Positions 42,286 through 53,891 of a stretch of 64,000 nucleotides of DNA are shown one piece after another. The stretch spans positions 35,973,810 to 36,037,809 of the forward strand of contig CM037593.1 of the NCBI GenBank assembly GCA_021018995.1, in the 5' to 3' direction. A program made the translations under genes and the position numbers. The notes beneath the pieces are model-generated. The model was given only the letters and a program-made list of their open reading frames with translations, made no database searches and had not been told where the DNA came from. The stretch is from Chloranthus sessilifolius. Its lineage: Eukaryota; Streptophyta; Magnoliopsida; Chloranthales; Chloranthaceae. Within the stretch, counting starts at the first letter, position 1, and every line of letters begins with the position of its first letter.

Positions 42286-45181
42286 AATGAAAAAATTAGA
42301 GAGAAGCTCACAAGAGCCCCTCCTCTATTGGTTTAAGAATATATGATTTCTCTGGGCCGGGATATATTGTTTTCCGAAGATCGGCCCCACCAAACGCCAT
42401 CCCTGCCGGTGATAACTTGCCTGTAGCGATCACTGTAGTCAGGGGCATTTGAGTGTATCTACGAAACCAGTGTAGTACACCAATAGTTGGTGCAACCACC
42501 CCTTAGCACCACTGATTTCAAACAAAATGGTTTCAAATTTGAACCTTTTGGGCCTGACCCAAGAAATGGTGTAGAAATAGGTCGTCTCTTCAAATTAAAA
42601 TTCTCGAGACATCTAACGATTTAGACCCCGAGAAATCGACAAACAAATCAAGAGATGAAAATACCATCTAGAGGCTATAGACCATGAAAGGATTGACCCT
42701 TAGATCTGAGGCCTTAGATGCCGAAATAAATTGGGCCTAAAGACCTAACACCTAAAAATTATCCTTCTTAAGTATCTGATGGTTCAGGTCCGTTCAACCT
42801 GATCGCCACATGGTAGGTACCCTAAGTGTACACATAACTCCTAGATCGTGTAAAATGTTGACTGAAAGATCTAGCGTGCTAGAGTCGGATCAGGCACACA
42901 ACAAGAGACTCAACCTTAGGTAAAATTATATTGTCCGACTATCTAATGGTTCAAATTGAATGATGGATGGGTAGAAGTTCATTTGTTATTGCAACCCTAG
43001 GTGCCACATGAAATAACACCATGAGTTACCTTTGACCCTTAACTTTTGAGAATCAAGACCTAACTTGCCCATAGGACCAACTTTAAAAACAATTTCGATA
43101 ATGACACAATATAATCTAACAGATCAGAAGAGTGTCACTAAAATTTTAAGGACGTGTTTTGAGGGCCGCAAGTTTGGAAGATTTGGTAAGGGATATGAAC
43201 CCTTCTATAACTAAGGGGATTGTTTGACCCGCCACGTTGAACCACTCTTGGGTCAAACTAGTAAAAGGTCTCGACGCAAAGACCACATAGATCATAGAAA
43301 ACTTTAAGAACAATAGTCTTGATCGCTCCATAAGCAATCTAATGGCCCACAAAATTTTCCTAAGGTTAGGTAGGAAAAGTTTATTCATTTCATGTTTTAA
43401 TCATTATATTATATTCAAAAACATGTACGGTGTATAAAATAATTTCGTTTAGTCAGGTAAGTCCTTTCATTATGTGACTTGCATCACATAGAAAACTACG
43501 ATAGGGTATACGCATGATTAAAAAGGAATAAGCTAAGTCACACGACTCTTAATCCTTCGTCATGGTGGGTATCCTTTCACAGTCACATGGAACTTAGAAT
43601 GTAGGCATCCATGTACGGATGCAATACCTCTATGGGAGTGTGAGCTGTCACACGAAGTACATCCAAGTTACTACGAAACCCGTCTCTTGAAAAGCGTAAT
43701 TTTGTGAATCTTATCGCACCGTGACTCACTCCAAATTAAGTTATAAGTAGATGATAAGGAATGATATGTAAGATAAGATAAGATACGAATACGGATAAAT
43801 TACGCTGTGAAGGTCAACAAAATATGAATTAAGTTTCTACACGTGCCATGTCTTGCGTGCCACCGTAAGATCCAACGTCTGCAGCCAAGACGGGTCTTAA
43901 GGACAATATGCTACGACAGTGTCCCAAGCATAAGGGGACACTGATTTAAATGCATGCAACCTCATCGGGCTAGATGGTACTATACGATATGATACGGAGA
44001 TTAGGTGGCTATCTACACATGGACCTCGCGTGATAGGCTCGAGCAGCAGCCCTGGCATAGGTCGTATACGTAAATTAAGTAAGAATCAAAGTACGTTATG
44101 TAGGCGTATGGAGCTATATTAAGTCTTAAGATATGTCACGTAGAATAAGTCAACAGGATAGATAGAAAAAGACATTAGAAATTGGTGCATCATATTCATT
44201 TCATTTTATGCTACGTCTTTTAGTTTCGATATGATAGGCCACAAGATCTTAGTATTATTGTCATTATTCATAGTTGTTTAATTTATTTCAAAATGTACTG
44301 TAACTCAAGAGATTGCACACACGATCACTTGGGTATGTTATGGTAGAACGATTGTGCAACTCGCTGAGTTTACGCAACTGAGTAAACTCACCCCCCTCCT
44401 AAAATCTAACAGTGGCATGTGAGGACTCCGATCATCCTACCTATAATGACGTGGGGACAGCTGTGCCAGAGGCGACATACGTAGATAAGGACGTTGGCTA
44501 CCACTTGGATGAAGGAGTAGATCCGGCATATTTTTATGAGCCTTGAGAGTGCCTTAGGCTCTCGGCATGATTATTTTCATCGAGAGACTTGTTATTGGTT
44601 TAGTATATGTTTTTGCACATCTAATGGCTTACGTATGAGACAGTTTTACCCTATGTAAAATCTCAGTTTATTTTTCTATCCTAGATGGATGATTTGGATT
44701 AATCACTTTATTAATGCCAGCTACGTTTTTCGTTGTTAATTTATAAGCCATTTATCTTTAAATGCTATCTTAAATGCCTCGATATATATGCTAAATCAAA
44801 TTAAGAAGTATGTATATATCCGTTTATCGCCTTAACAAGCGTGCAGTGTCATAACACGAAATTCTATACCCTTGAGATCAAATAAGGATTCTGGGTCATG
44901 ACACTTAACAACCCTAAAGATTCTCTATTAGGGAACAATATTATATTAAGCTCAAAAGAAAAGGGTAAAAAACATACATGTTTGTACCACTATAGAAAGA
45001 AAAAATATCAATTGAACTTGAACTGTCATCTTACAAGCTTCAGCATCGCCCTCACCCATAAACGTAATAGTTTGAGCAGGAAGAATTAATTAAAAGAAAT
45101 AATTCGAGTAGGGCTATATATGGGTATACAGAATTATAGAACTTGATGCCCCATTTAGAAAAAGAAAGAAAATAAAGAAAA

Positions 45182-45380
45182 GGGATAATTAGAGAAACAT
45201 GTCTCAAAAATAAACTTTTTACCAAAAAAGACCCAATCTTAAACGTTTTAGAAAATAGCGCTTTCATGATTTTCTAAAGTTCCAAAATCTGTGAAAGCTC
45301 CGTTTTTCTAACACGTTTCAGGTCGGGTCATTTTTTACTAAAAAGTTTGTTTTTGAGGCATTGTTTTCTAAAGTGCCCTT
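45182..45380. mobile_element. Foldback MITE family A, copy 2
   Basis: GGGATAATTAGAGAAACATG, TCTCAAAAATAAAC on the left; GTTTGTTTTTGAGGCATTG, TTCTAAAGTGCCC on the right. Closest to the copy at 8758. Confidence 0.87.
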
Positions 45381-45389
45381 AGAGAAAAC

Positions 45390-46560
45390 CTATCATCTTT
45401 GGATTCTTCAATTCAATACCATTGAATTTTATGAACATATCTTCCTCTATCTCTTTGAGCATATACTTTTCATGTTTTTGTTGCACTCAAATAGGAATCC
45501 ATTTAACATCACATCTATCAAGGATGGATCTCGAAATCCACATTGAATATGTGATCATTATCTCCTCGATCTCAACAACAAACAACACATCTAGATGAAA
45601 GACACCATCCCCACTTTTGAAGATTCTCCGTAGTGAGTAATTTTTAGTTTTAACAAATCGATGCGCAAAAAGCATGCCAAGGGGGATACATCTTTTACAT
45701 CATATAGCTAGTATGAACCCAATTAAATTTCGGCTTTATATTCCTAATTGCATTCCAAGAACTCTTGTTGGTGAAATTGCCCACCTTTGAGAGAATCCAA
45801 ATTACTTCGTCTTTCACGTTACTCTTCAAAAGAAGATGCTGACTCAATTAAACTCCATACTCTTCTCATTTTATCTGTTGTGGTAGAACCACCTTAACCT
45901 CCTTGAAAATGTCCTTAACAAAGACATCAAAATTTCTCTCAAACTAATAAATTTTCTAAATCCCAAATTGTTCGACACTCGTACCTCCTTCAAGCCAAGG
46001 ATTATTCCATACAAGAGTATTTGCACCATCTCCTATCTCAATTTTGATTTTCTTTAAGGCATCATCTTTAGCTTTTATAAGGCATCATCTCTAGCTTTCA
46101 TAATCCCACACCAAGTCCCCCAATGCATCATTAGGGATAGAAAGAGACCAAGGATCTCCATTCTCAATATATCTTCGATAGAAAGAGACCAAGGATCTCC
46201 ATTCTCAATATATCTTCCTTTCATCCAATTAGCCCATAGGGAATTTCAGCCATTTACCAACTTCCAAATTAATTTCATCATCCCAATTCTACCCAATCTT
46301 TAATTCTATACATGCAAAGATCTTCTAGACGCTCAATTCCAACTTATAGGATGTATGGATTGAGCTAAAATGACTCTAGCGAACATGGATTCTATTTTTG
46401 CTATTACACGACAAGGGAGGTAAAAAGTGACACTCCAATAATAAATATGAAGACTAGAAAAGATCCCAACTGCTGAACTCTAACCTTCATGCATAAGATA
46501 ATAGGGAAGATCCAAGCTTCCAAATTGGGATTTGGATTTCATTATTTTGGACTCTACCTT
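45390..46560 (-). pseudogene. L1-type LINE fragment (minus strand)
   Basis: Reading the - strand from about 46560 downward, LINE ORF2 motifs appear in shifting frames: IYYWSVTFYLP, IAKIESMFARVILA, then WSLSIPNDALGDLVW, IKIEIGDGANTLVWNNPWL, VIWILSKVGNFTNKSSW, PPWHAFCASI, LTTENLQKWGW and a decayed C-terminal zinc finger (CVVC ... DHIFNVDFEI). This is the region C-terminal to the RT active site. Many stops and two small tandem duplications. The catalytic part is absent. Confidence 0.82.
46056..46217. repeat. Two tandem duplications inside the LINE
   Basis: A 23-bp duplication (46056-46078 / 46079-46101, two to three differences) and a perfect 41-bp duplication (46136-46176 / 46177-46217, no difference). 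The perfect one must be recent. Confidence 0.95.
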
Positions 46561-46729
46561 TTAGAATACAAGAAAATTCTTCTATAACAAAAGTGGAATA
46601 AATAGAGGGATGTCAGTTTGAAGAAATTCATGAGCCGCCCCCATTAATAAGAATGGAGAAAGTAAATCTGAATTAAAATCAAGAACATACCAAAATTAGC
46701 ATATATCAAGAAAGAAGTAGAAGAAAATA

Positions 46730-46999
46730 GGGATAATTTGAAAAATAACCTTAAAAAACAAACGTTTTAGCAAAACAACTCCAAACTCAAACGTTTTAAA
46801 AAAATAGTGCTTTCAAGGTTTTCAAAACTTCAAAAATCCGTGAAAACACTATTTTTTATTTTTTATTTTTTTAAAAATGATGCTCTCACGGGTTTTTAAA
46901 GTTCTGAAAATCGTGAAAACACTGTTTTTTTAGAACGTTTAAGTTCGGGGTTGTTTTGCTAAAACGTTTGTTTTTCAAGATTGTTTTTCTAAAGTGCCC
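46730..46999. mobile_element. Foldback MITE family A, copy 3
   Basis: GGGATAATTTGAAAAATAACC on the left and GATTGTTTTTCTAAAGTGCCC on the right, with AACGTTTTAGCAAAAC / GTTTTGCTAAAACGTTTG arms and internal AATCCGTGAAAACACTATTT pairing with ATGATGCTCTCACGGGTT. About 70 bp longer than copy 2 because of a T-rich centre and an extra arm module. Confidence 0.85.
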
Positions 47000-48855
47000 A
47001 ACAGTTACTGTTTATTTTCTCATTAACAACTATCTAATCATGTTTGTCTATGTAAGCTAACTAGTCAGTTCATAAATGAAAAAGTAGAGTCAAAGGACAT
47101 TAATTTTCCTCAAAATGAAAATCACAAGTTGAAGAATGATGTCCTAACTCCTCAAGATCACTTGAATGATTTAACCAATGGATAATGATTTTTATTTTCT
47201 TTTTGGAAATATTGACTTAAGGGAAAGTGTTACAAATCTATGTTTGTGATGAAAAAATATAAAGGAATATAGTTATTCTAGGTTCTTTCAGGTTTTTTCT
47301 TTTTAAATTTGTATAGGAAAGATGTAATAGTGGCTCATATGCATGTTTTTGACAAAGTTATTAGGTTTTAATAGTGTGGAGTCCCAAGGTATTTCTAGGT
47401 AAGTGTCAAGAGTTTTATTTCTTAAATATTTTAGGGGAAATTTCTCAAATCGACTGTGTCAGATTCATCTTTTCCAATCAGAGACCCTATAGTTTCACCT
47501 TTCTCATAATCGACCAACTTTAAGCTGAGCCAGTTCCAATCCTATAGTTTCAACTTTCCCATAACCGACGAACTTTAAGCCGAGCTAGTTCCAGCTAGCA
47601 GGAAAAGCCTCAAACACTTCTACATAGTTTAACATTTTAAGAATTACACTTTTTTGGATTTAAACCACCTAATGCAACTAGTGGGTTACATCAGGATTAG
47701 ACCTGATCCTGATGATAGTTGCGGATGGGGCTTTAAATTTATATTTTGTTAGACTCTTTTGACCTCTAAAATTTTTATTCTTTCCTCCAATTTTCTCTTT
47801 TAAACCCCTTTAAGGGTTTTAATATCCCCTTTCATTCCTTTAGGTAATCTTTATTGAAGCTTTTACAATATATCATCTCATGACAATTTTTTCAAAACTG
47901 TTATTTAGAAAATTTTAGTTTATCGTAGTCCATCTAATTAACATTACAAAACTTCAAGGAAAATTAGGGAACCCCAAACCCTTTGGGAATTTACTTAGAA
48001 CCCATCTCCTTTTTAATTATTTTTCGATTATCCTTTCTAGACGAACTCTTAGATGTTGGACATGTGGCATGTAACACTTGCTCGGCTGCCCCTCAAATCT
48101 TATGTCGGTCAACCAGTTGATTAAGGCCCGATGAGACTTGACCATGCCAGGTCACTGCTCAAGGTCAGGTCCATCCAAAAATGTTAAGCACTCACATGCA
48201 GATTGATGAGATGTTACCATTTCTATTGGTACCCACATGGTACCCCTCTTATTCAATTGGGTGTGTTAGTAATTACGTAAAATGAACACCACATCTCACA
48301 CCATATGAAAAGTCCAAATTGATTTTTGATGGATAATGACCTGAGCATTGATGCGAATTGGGACTGAGCCTTTTTATTGATGAAGAGATTATTGCCAACG
48401 GATTAGATTTCAATGATGATCATGATATTAGTCAATGACTTCGGTCAAACCTAGACCCATAAATCTTAAAGGACTAGATGCACTAATACTTTAAACATGA
48501 AGTGTGTGCTCATATCAAATAGTGACAATTCTTATAAATAATTGTTAAGCCCAAGGGCTATTCTAATTAATTTTTCTAATTTCTTTAATTAGAAATAATA
48601 ATTTTCTAAATTTCTAGTACATCCTAGCCACTTGTTTGACCAACTTTGATCTCATCTTAGACCCTAGAATTTACCTATGGGAAATCTAAGGTATTAGATT
48701 GAGGTGGGTGCATGCAACTACAAGATAGGAAAAATCTTGACTTTTGAAGAGAATTGTGGGCCTAAAGAACAAGAAAAGTCCACTAGAGGACCAAATGGAG
48801 GGATGCAGGAAGTCAATGTGGGTCCCCCTTGCATGGCACCCCTTGTCTTTTGACC

Positions 48856-48900
<45 letters not shown>

Positions 48901-49800
48901 GCTTAAGCATGAAGGTAACTGACACACGGGACTTTTGTTCCCTAAAAGTAGTTCAAAAGCATCTCTCCTCCAAAAATTATACACGCCCAAGGTTCTCTCC
49001 CTCTCTATTTTCTTCTACTTCCTCTTTGCTCCAGCCACCATTAGAGACCTTCTAAACCTTTGAACTCCCAATCTAACCATTGAAATTTTGATCTAAGCTC
49101 ATAGATCAAACCCCCTTAGCATCTAGTACCACATAGTATGAGTTTGTACAAATCTCAGCCCTTTTCACTATAAAAGTTTGCTAAGACCAGCATGGATGTC
49201 AAAGTTAAGCTAAGGTCAAGTATTGGTTCAAATTGTACTTACAAATTCTTGTATAAATTTGACTTTGATCAAGTTTTAATAGTACTAGATCTCATGTTGT
49301 AGGAATTGGTAGATTACTATGTTTTACTATTTCTTGTTATGATATGATTAGTGGTCATTAGGAGTTTAATTTTGTATAGATTGGATGTTAATTATAGTCT
49401 GTAAATCATTGAATATTGATGTTGTTTTAATGATCTATTTGAATGGTGTATGATCTAGAAGCAAATTTGACCACTGTCTAGGGTTAGAAAAATTCTAAAA
49501 AACTTTATAGACGTGTATACATGAGTGTAGTTCATCTCTATAAAATCCTAGACTTTAATTTATTGTGGTTTGATCGACACAAATTTCAAGGTGAAATTGT
49601 GCAGATCTATCAGGTAAAGAGTACTAGAAATCTGGCTGAGATTGAGCCTATGGATTTCTTCTTATAAAACTGTCTAAAAATTTTATAAATTTTTTATGAT
49701 GAAGCTTTATCAGTGTGCAATCACTGTATAAAATTTTAGACCTTAATTTGATTTCGTTTGACCGATAGAAAATTCAGAATCCAATAATGCAGAAATTCGT
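47000..49800. other. Noncoding, probably decayed LTR-type DNA
   Basis: No protein match in any frame. A two-copy 55-bp tandem repeat lies at 47488-47597 (TATAGTTTCAmCTTTC, CGAmsAACTTTAAGC). A (GA)n run of about 20 units is at 48858-48898, followed by a CT-rich leader-like stretch (49010-49060). The frame at 48744-49055 across the GA run is an artefact. Confidence 0.5.
48858..48898. repeat. (GA)n microsatellite
   Basis: About 20 uninterrupted GA units. Confidence 0.97.
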
Positions 49801-49807
49801 TCTATGT

Positions 49808-51260
49808 GGCACATCCAATGAGCACTATCGGACAGTCGATCGGATGACTCTATTTTCATCATGATCCTAATAAATTTATAATTTATGATATATAAAAACA
49901 TCGTATAGAACTTCTAAAACTTTCTAACAAGCTCACAACCGCCCGATTCGAACATCGGCAATAAAAGTTATGGCAGATTATCCAAGGCCTTAAAATCTGG
50001 TATGATGACCAGTTGAATTAAAAATATGGTCTATAAATCAATGGCCCTGATCAAGTATGATCAAATTTTGAGTGCCGTCACTTGTGAAAGATGGACCTAT
50101 CAGTCATCTTTCACTTGGATTTAGAATCATTCCAAAATTCAATTGGGATTGAAAATGGCAGCCCGATTACTGACAAGGGTCCGATACCCTTACCTGAAAT
50201 TTATAAAATGAATTAAGCCAAAATTTTGACTTTCTCTTTAAATCTCGTGATATTGTGACGAATACTGATCACAAATAAGGTTAATGATCGCTGATGACCT
50301 ATAATCAAGATGGTTGACCTTAGTTGACCGAGTCAAAGATTGATTCTTAGAAGGCCCAAAGGCCGATATAACAGGAAAATGACCCAGTTTAGAGCTATGA
50401 TCTCATAGGCCAAGATGACCCCAAGAATTCAATAAAATTCTTGGAAATAAACTTATAAAAAATATTGAATTCATCTAAAGATTCGACCTCTGACTCAATA
50501 GGTTTAGATGAATAGAAAACCCGAAAAATAGGGGTACAAGACTATATCAAGTGGCACATACTATGACCACTGTTGGACATCCGATCAGATGATCATAATT
50601 CCATCATGATCCCGACATCTTGAATATTAGAAATATACTAAGATATCGTAGATAACTTGAAGAGCTTTCCAATAAGCTCTAATTCGCCTCATTTCGATAT
50701 CGAAAATGAAAATTACAATCGGATTACCAGAGACCTGAAAATCTTGCTTGATATAGTAATTGGTCAAAAACCTTTCCTGTAAATCGATGGCCACGATCAC
50801 ATCTAATCGTATTTTTGAGTGTCATTACTTGTGAAAGATGAGGCTACAAGTCCTCTTTCACCGAGTTTTTAAATCACCGAAAAAATTGATCGGAGTTAAA
50901 AACGGTGACCTGATTACCGACCAAGGGTCCGAAACCCTTCGTAAAATAATTAGTTTTGAAGGAATAGAGTCAAAATCTTGACTTTCCCTCAAGTGCTGTG
51001 GCACAAATATTAGCGATGATCACTGTTTTAGTCTCAGTAACCACTAACGACCCTTGATTAAAATATCAGATGGTTGACTACGAGTTTGACCAATCGAGAT
51101 GAAACCCGCGGAGGCCTAAAAACCCGAATTCTTGAAATTAGACCAACTAGGGTTTAGAAACTCGATTCGACCCGACCACCATGAGCCTGAACAAATAAGT
51201 TAAGATAACTTATAGGACCTGATGTCCTTGTTTAGAAATTGAGTGGGCCACTGCTATTGA
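49808..51260. repeat. Large two-copy tandem repeat, unit ~745 bp
   Basis: Copy A begins near 49808 (GGCACATCCAATGAGCAC), copy B near 50552 (GGCACATACTATGACCAC). In both, the same landmarks follow in order: GGAyrrtcGATCrGATGA, CATCATGATCC, CTTTCyAAyAAGCTC, AATCrATGGCC, TTTTGAGTG then ACTTGTGAAAGATG, GATTACyGACmAAGGGTCCG, TTGACTTTC and GATGGTTGAC. Identity by eye is moderate (perhaps two thirds), so the duplication is old. Each copy has the LTR motif in reverse orientation (49899-49973 and 50642-50720). Confidence 0.85.
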
Positions 51261-51800
51261 CACCCCTCAAAATTTGGAAGCACCTACGCTTAAATATGAA
51301 TTTCCTAGGAAATTGGACCCCCCTCTTTTTTTATCTAGGACCGAAGTGATCCGATATAAGAGGTCCAAGGCAATTAATAAAATCATTGAGACCTGATGTC
51401 CCTATTCTGAAACCTTATAGGCCATTATTAATGGCACCCACTAAAGACTAAGAACACCCACATCGAAAATGTGGAGATATCTTAAAGACCCAAACTAATT
51501 AAGATCCTATTTGACCCAACTTATAAGGCCGAAATGGACTATGATGAACCTAATGAGGATACACTACCCTCTTTAATTAGGTGGTTCATTGGTTATGGAC
51601 ACTTGTCAAATTATAGGAGAGTTTTATACTATACTCTCTCGAAATCTTAGTATTAATTGGACATAAGATCCAAAATTGACTCGACCAATGAACCCAACAT
51701 GAGGTCCGACGTAAGTAATGAGCTATTGGGACCTAGTGCCCTTGATTTATAAGTTGGTGTGCCTCGATTAATAACACTCAATCAAAACTGAAATGGACAC
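51200..51800. repeat. Degenerate repeat set following the 745-bp copies
   Basis: A block (GACCTGATGTCC, then GGGCCACTGCTATTGACACC, GAAGCACC) near 51215 recurs near 51400 (GACCTGATGTCCC, GGCCATTATTAATGGCACCC, AAGAACACCC) and near 51725 (GACCTAGTGCCC, GCCTCGATTAATAACACTC, GGACACCC). Spacing 185 and 325 bp. Confidence 0.65.
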
Positions 51801-52263
51801 CCGCCTGAATTAGTATCTTAATCTGAGAAATTAAGGGAAATTACTAAATATGAGATAAGAAAATAAATTTTGTTATATTAAAATCTCGTTCAAAGCTTGA
51901 CCAATTCTAAGATAGATGACCCTAGATTGACCACCAATAACCCCTATTGGTGGAAGGCATAGTTACACACAATCTGTGTACAACTAGTAACTAACATTGA
52001 CCCTGCCTTAATAATTTTGCTCGAAACAATTGAAGAGATAGACTTCTTTCATAACTCTACTGATTTATTTATGAAATATATATCTCCGATGGACTATGAA
52101 TTACGGCAATACTAAGTATAATGTAAATTGATTCAAGAAATCAGTATACCTAGTGATCCCATTAAGTGTGCATATGGGATCAACATATTTACAATAATTA
52201 ATTTGATAGATACAAGGATTCAGACTAATTGAATTGGACCTGGAACATGATTGAATTGTTGAA

Positions 52264-52678
52264 TTGCAATATTTGAATCTGAACTCAAGATTTGATTTGA
52301 ATCCGATATTTGATTTGAAACCGATATTTGATGAAACTGTATTTGAATCTGAACCTGATATTGATTGAAACTCGTATTTGATTTGAATATGATATTTAAT
52401 TTGAAATCGATATTTGATGAAACTAGTATCTGATTTGAAACTGATATTTGATCAAACTAGTATTTGATTTGAATCCGATATTTGATTTGAAATTGAAATT
52501 TGATGAAACTTGTATTTGAATCCGAACCCGATATTAATTGCAACTCACATTTGATTTGAAATCGATATTTGATGAAACTCATTTGAATCCAAACCTGATA
52601 GTGATTGAAACTTATATTTTATTCGAACCCGATATTGAATGAAACTTGTATTTGATTCGAACCTGATATTGATTCAAT
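52264..52678. repeat. GATATTTGATTTGAA minisatellite
   Basis: More than twenty copies of 15-20-bp words such as CCGATATTTGATTTGAA, CGATATTTGATGAAACT and GAACCTGATATTGATTGAAA over 410 bp, arranged in a higher-order pattern of roughly 35-60 bp. A/T-rich with no homopolymer. Confidence 0.92.
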
Positions 52679-52882
52679 AAAGTAAGAATTTTTCACGCAA
52701 GAAAGCATTCATGCATGAGTAGTGAATAAGTGTCAAATGATTTCCTTCTAGCAATTTGGGTAGTCACCGAAGCAAATGATATTTCTCTCCGAAAATTACA
52801 GTTATACCCCTTAACCTGTTTTATTTCTTAAAACGGGCATAACTTTTTATCTTATTATCGGAATTCTACAAATTATATCACT

Positions 52883-53140
52883 ACAAAAATAAGACCCTAC
52901 GTCGACGGATTCCAGTCTTCGGCGTAAAGTTCCTCCACCGTCGGCATAACATACGCCGATGGCTGGGAAACCCTACACCGACGGCTTCCAGCTATCGGCT
53001 AACACATACGCTGACGGCTACAGCCGTCGGCATAGGTGGGAGACTCAATGCCAACGATTGTAGCCGTCGACGTAGGTCTATTTTTTTTTTATCTACACTG
53101 ACGGCTGAAGCATCAGCCGCCGGCGTAAGTCTATTTTTAA
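52883..53140. mobile_element. CACTA-like element with CGACGGCT words (one end recognisable)
   Basis: Starts CACTACAAAAATAAGACC, a CACTA-superfamily terminus, and continues with sub-terminal GC-rich words in both orientations: CGTCGACGG, CCGTCGGCATA, CACCGACGGCTTCC, ACGGCTACAGCCGTCGGC, GCCGCCGGCG. The arrangement resembles CACTA subterminal repeats. The other end is not identifiable, so boundary and size are uncertain. Confidence 0.65.
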
Positions 53141-53329
53141 AAATAAAAATAAAAATAAAATCTAAATAAATTGGTTATGCAACACCATCATTAGTACTCT
53201 TGGAGAACACACTACAAACTTTATGTAGGGTAATGAAGACAATAGATAGGAGAAAATTTTAATGTATCTATTACACACCTAATCCTTTTTTAAGAAAACT
53301 TAATTGAGATAAAAATTTGCAATGTGGTG

Positions 53330-53640
53330 TCATAAGGCATCATCCCTGACACCCATCGAGTAGAGGAATCCGACCGTCCATATCTCAGTCCCCTCGCCGT
53401 TATCTGGTTCGAAGTTCTCATCAATCACAGATGCATGACTCTTCTCATAAGACTCCATCACCATGCTCCTGAATCAACAGCTCAAATCTCTTCTTCTTTT
53501 CGCTGTTTTTTTAGTTTCTGAATCTGAGCACTGCCATGGCTTCTTGTGTTCTTGTTAACGGCAATGGTACCAGCAACAGAGACAGCAACAACGGCAGTGG
53601 AGTAGACGAGAGGGCCATTTTTGGGGGTTCTGAATTGAAT
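53330..53640 (-). other. Possible coding remnant, unknown
   Basis: On the - strand, one frame from about 53636 gives a stretch with protein-like composition (SAQIQKLKKQRKEEEI preceded by a hydrophobic VYSTAVVAVSVAGTIAV), ending in a stop near 53492; another frame from about 53465 gives MVMESYEKSHASVIDENF and further to a stop near 53337. It lies downstream of the J-domain exons on the same strand, but does not look like a J-domain protein. I do not recognise it and it may be chance. Confidence 0.25.
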
Positions 53641-53685
53641 AACAAGATGATATTGAACATAACTAAAGATAAATTAATTAATCAC

Positions 53686-53724
53686 CTGGTCATAAAGTGA
53701 TCGCTTTTCTTTATCTTTTAGAAC
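53686..53724 (-). CDS. J-domain protein, exon b (partial gene)
   Basis: 39 bp encoding VLKDKEKRSLYDQ, the end of a DnaJ J-domain (helix IV region). It is bounded on the - strand by a TTTTTTGCAG acceptor and CAG|GTGATT donor, both in phase 0 with the preceding exon at 53808-53891. A downstream G/F-rich or zinc-finger exon was not found. See the other exon for function. Confidence 0.8.
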
Positions 53725-53807
53725 CTGCAAAAAACAGACACCTTGCAATTGAATTCTTTTCTAGCAAGCTTATACTAATAAATCGACTTCTCACAAGGTA
53801 GAAGTAC

Positions 53808-53891
53808 CTCGTAGGCACGCTGAACTCCTTGAAACTTTTTTTCAGCCTCAGCATCATCCTTATTTGTATCAGGATGGAGCTTCTTCGCAAG
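53808..53891 (-). CDS. J-domain protein, exon a (partial gene; mitochondrial GFA2-like)
   Basis: 84 bp encoding 28 residues: [28 protein letters not shown]. The His-Pro-Asp tripeptide that stimulates Hsp70 ATPase is intact. Splice sites are good (TTTTTTGCAG before; GAG|GTACTT after). The next exon (53686-53724) follows in phase 0 over an 83-bp intron. The series [34 protein letters not shown]| is very close to plant DnaJ-A type proteins of the GFA2 class, which work with mitochondrial Hsp70. Earlier exons and the later zinc-finger part were not found in this window, so either the introns are long or this is a fragment. Confidence 0.82.

Larger units (their letters stand above)
40284..44903 (+). 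mobile_element. Giant solo LTR, 4620 bp, with CTTAA target duplication
   Basis: Starts TGTTATGACCCGG and ends GGGTCATGACA; these termini are inverted with one mismatch in 11. The 5-bp duplication CTTAA lies at 40279-40283 and 44904-44908. No internal region is present. The gross plan (GA-rich leader-like part, then ACTCACCCCCCTCC..., acidic-codon-like tail, final GGGTCATGACA) fits the long LTRs of Tekay/Del-like gypsy elements on the + strand. ORFs at 40504-40908 and elsewhere inside are not gene-like. Confidence 0.93.

Noticed and set aside
48686..49055. ORFs over the GA run with Ser-Leu or Arg-Glu repeats
   Set aside because: Translation of a (GA)n microsatellite.
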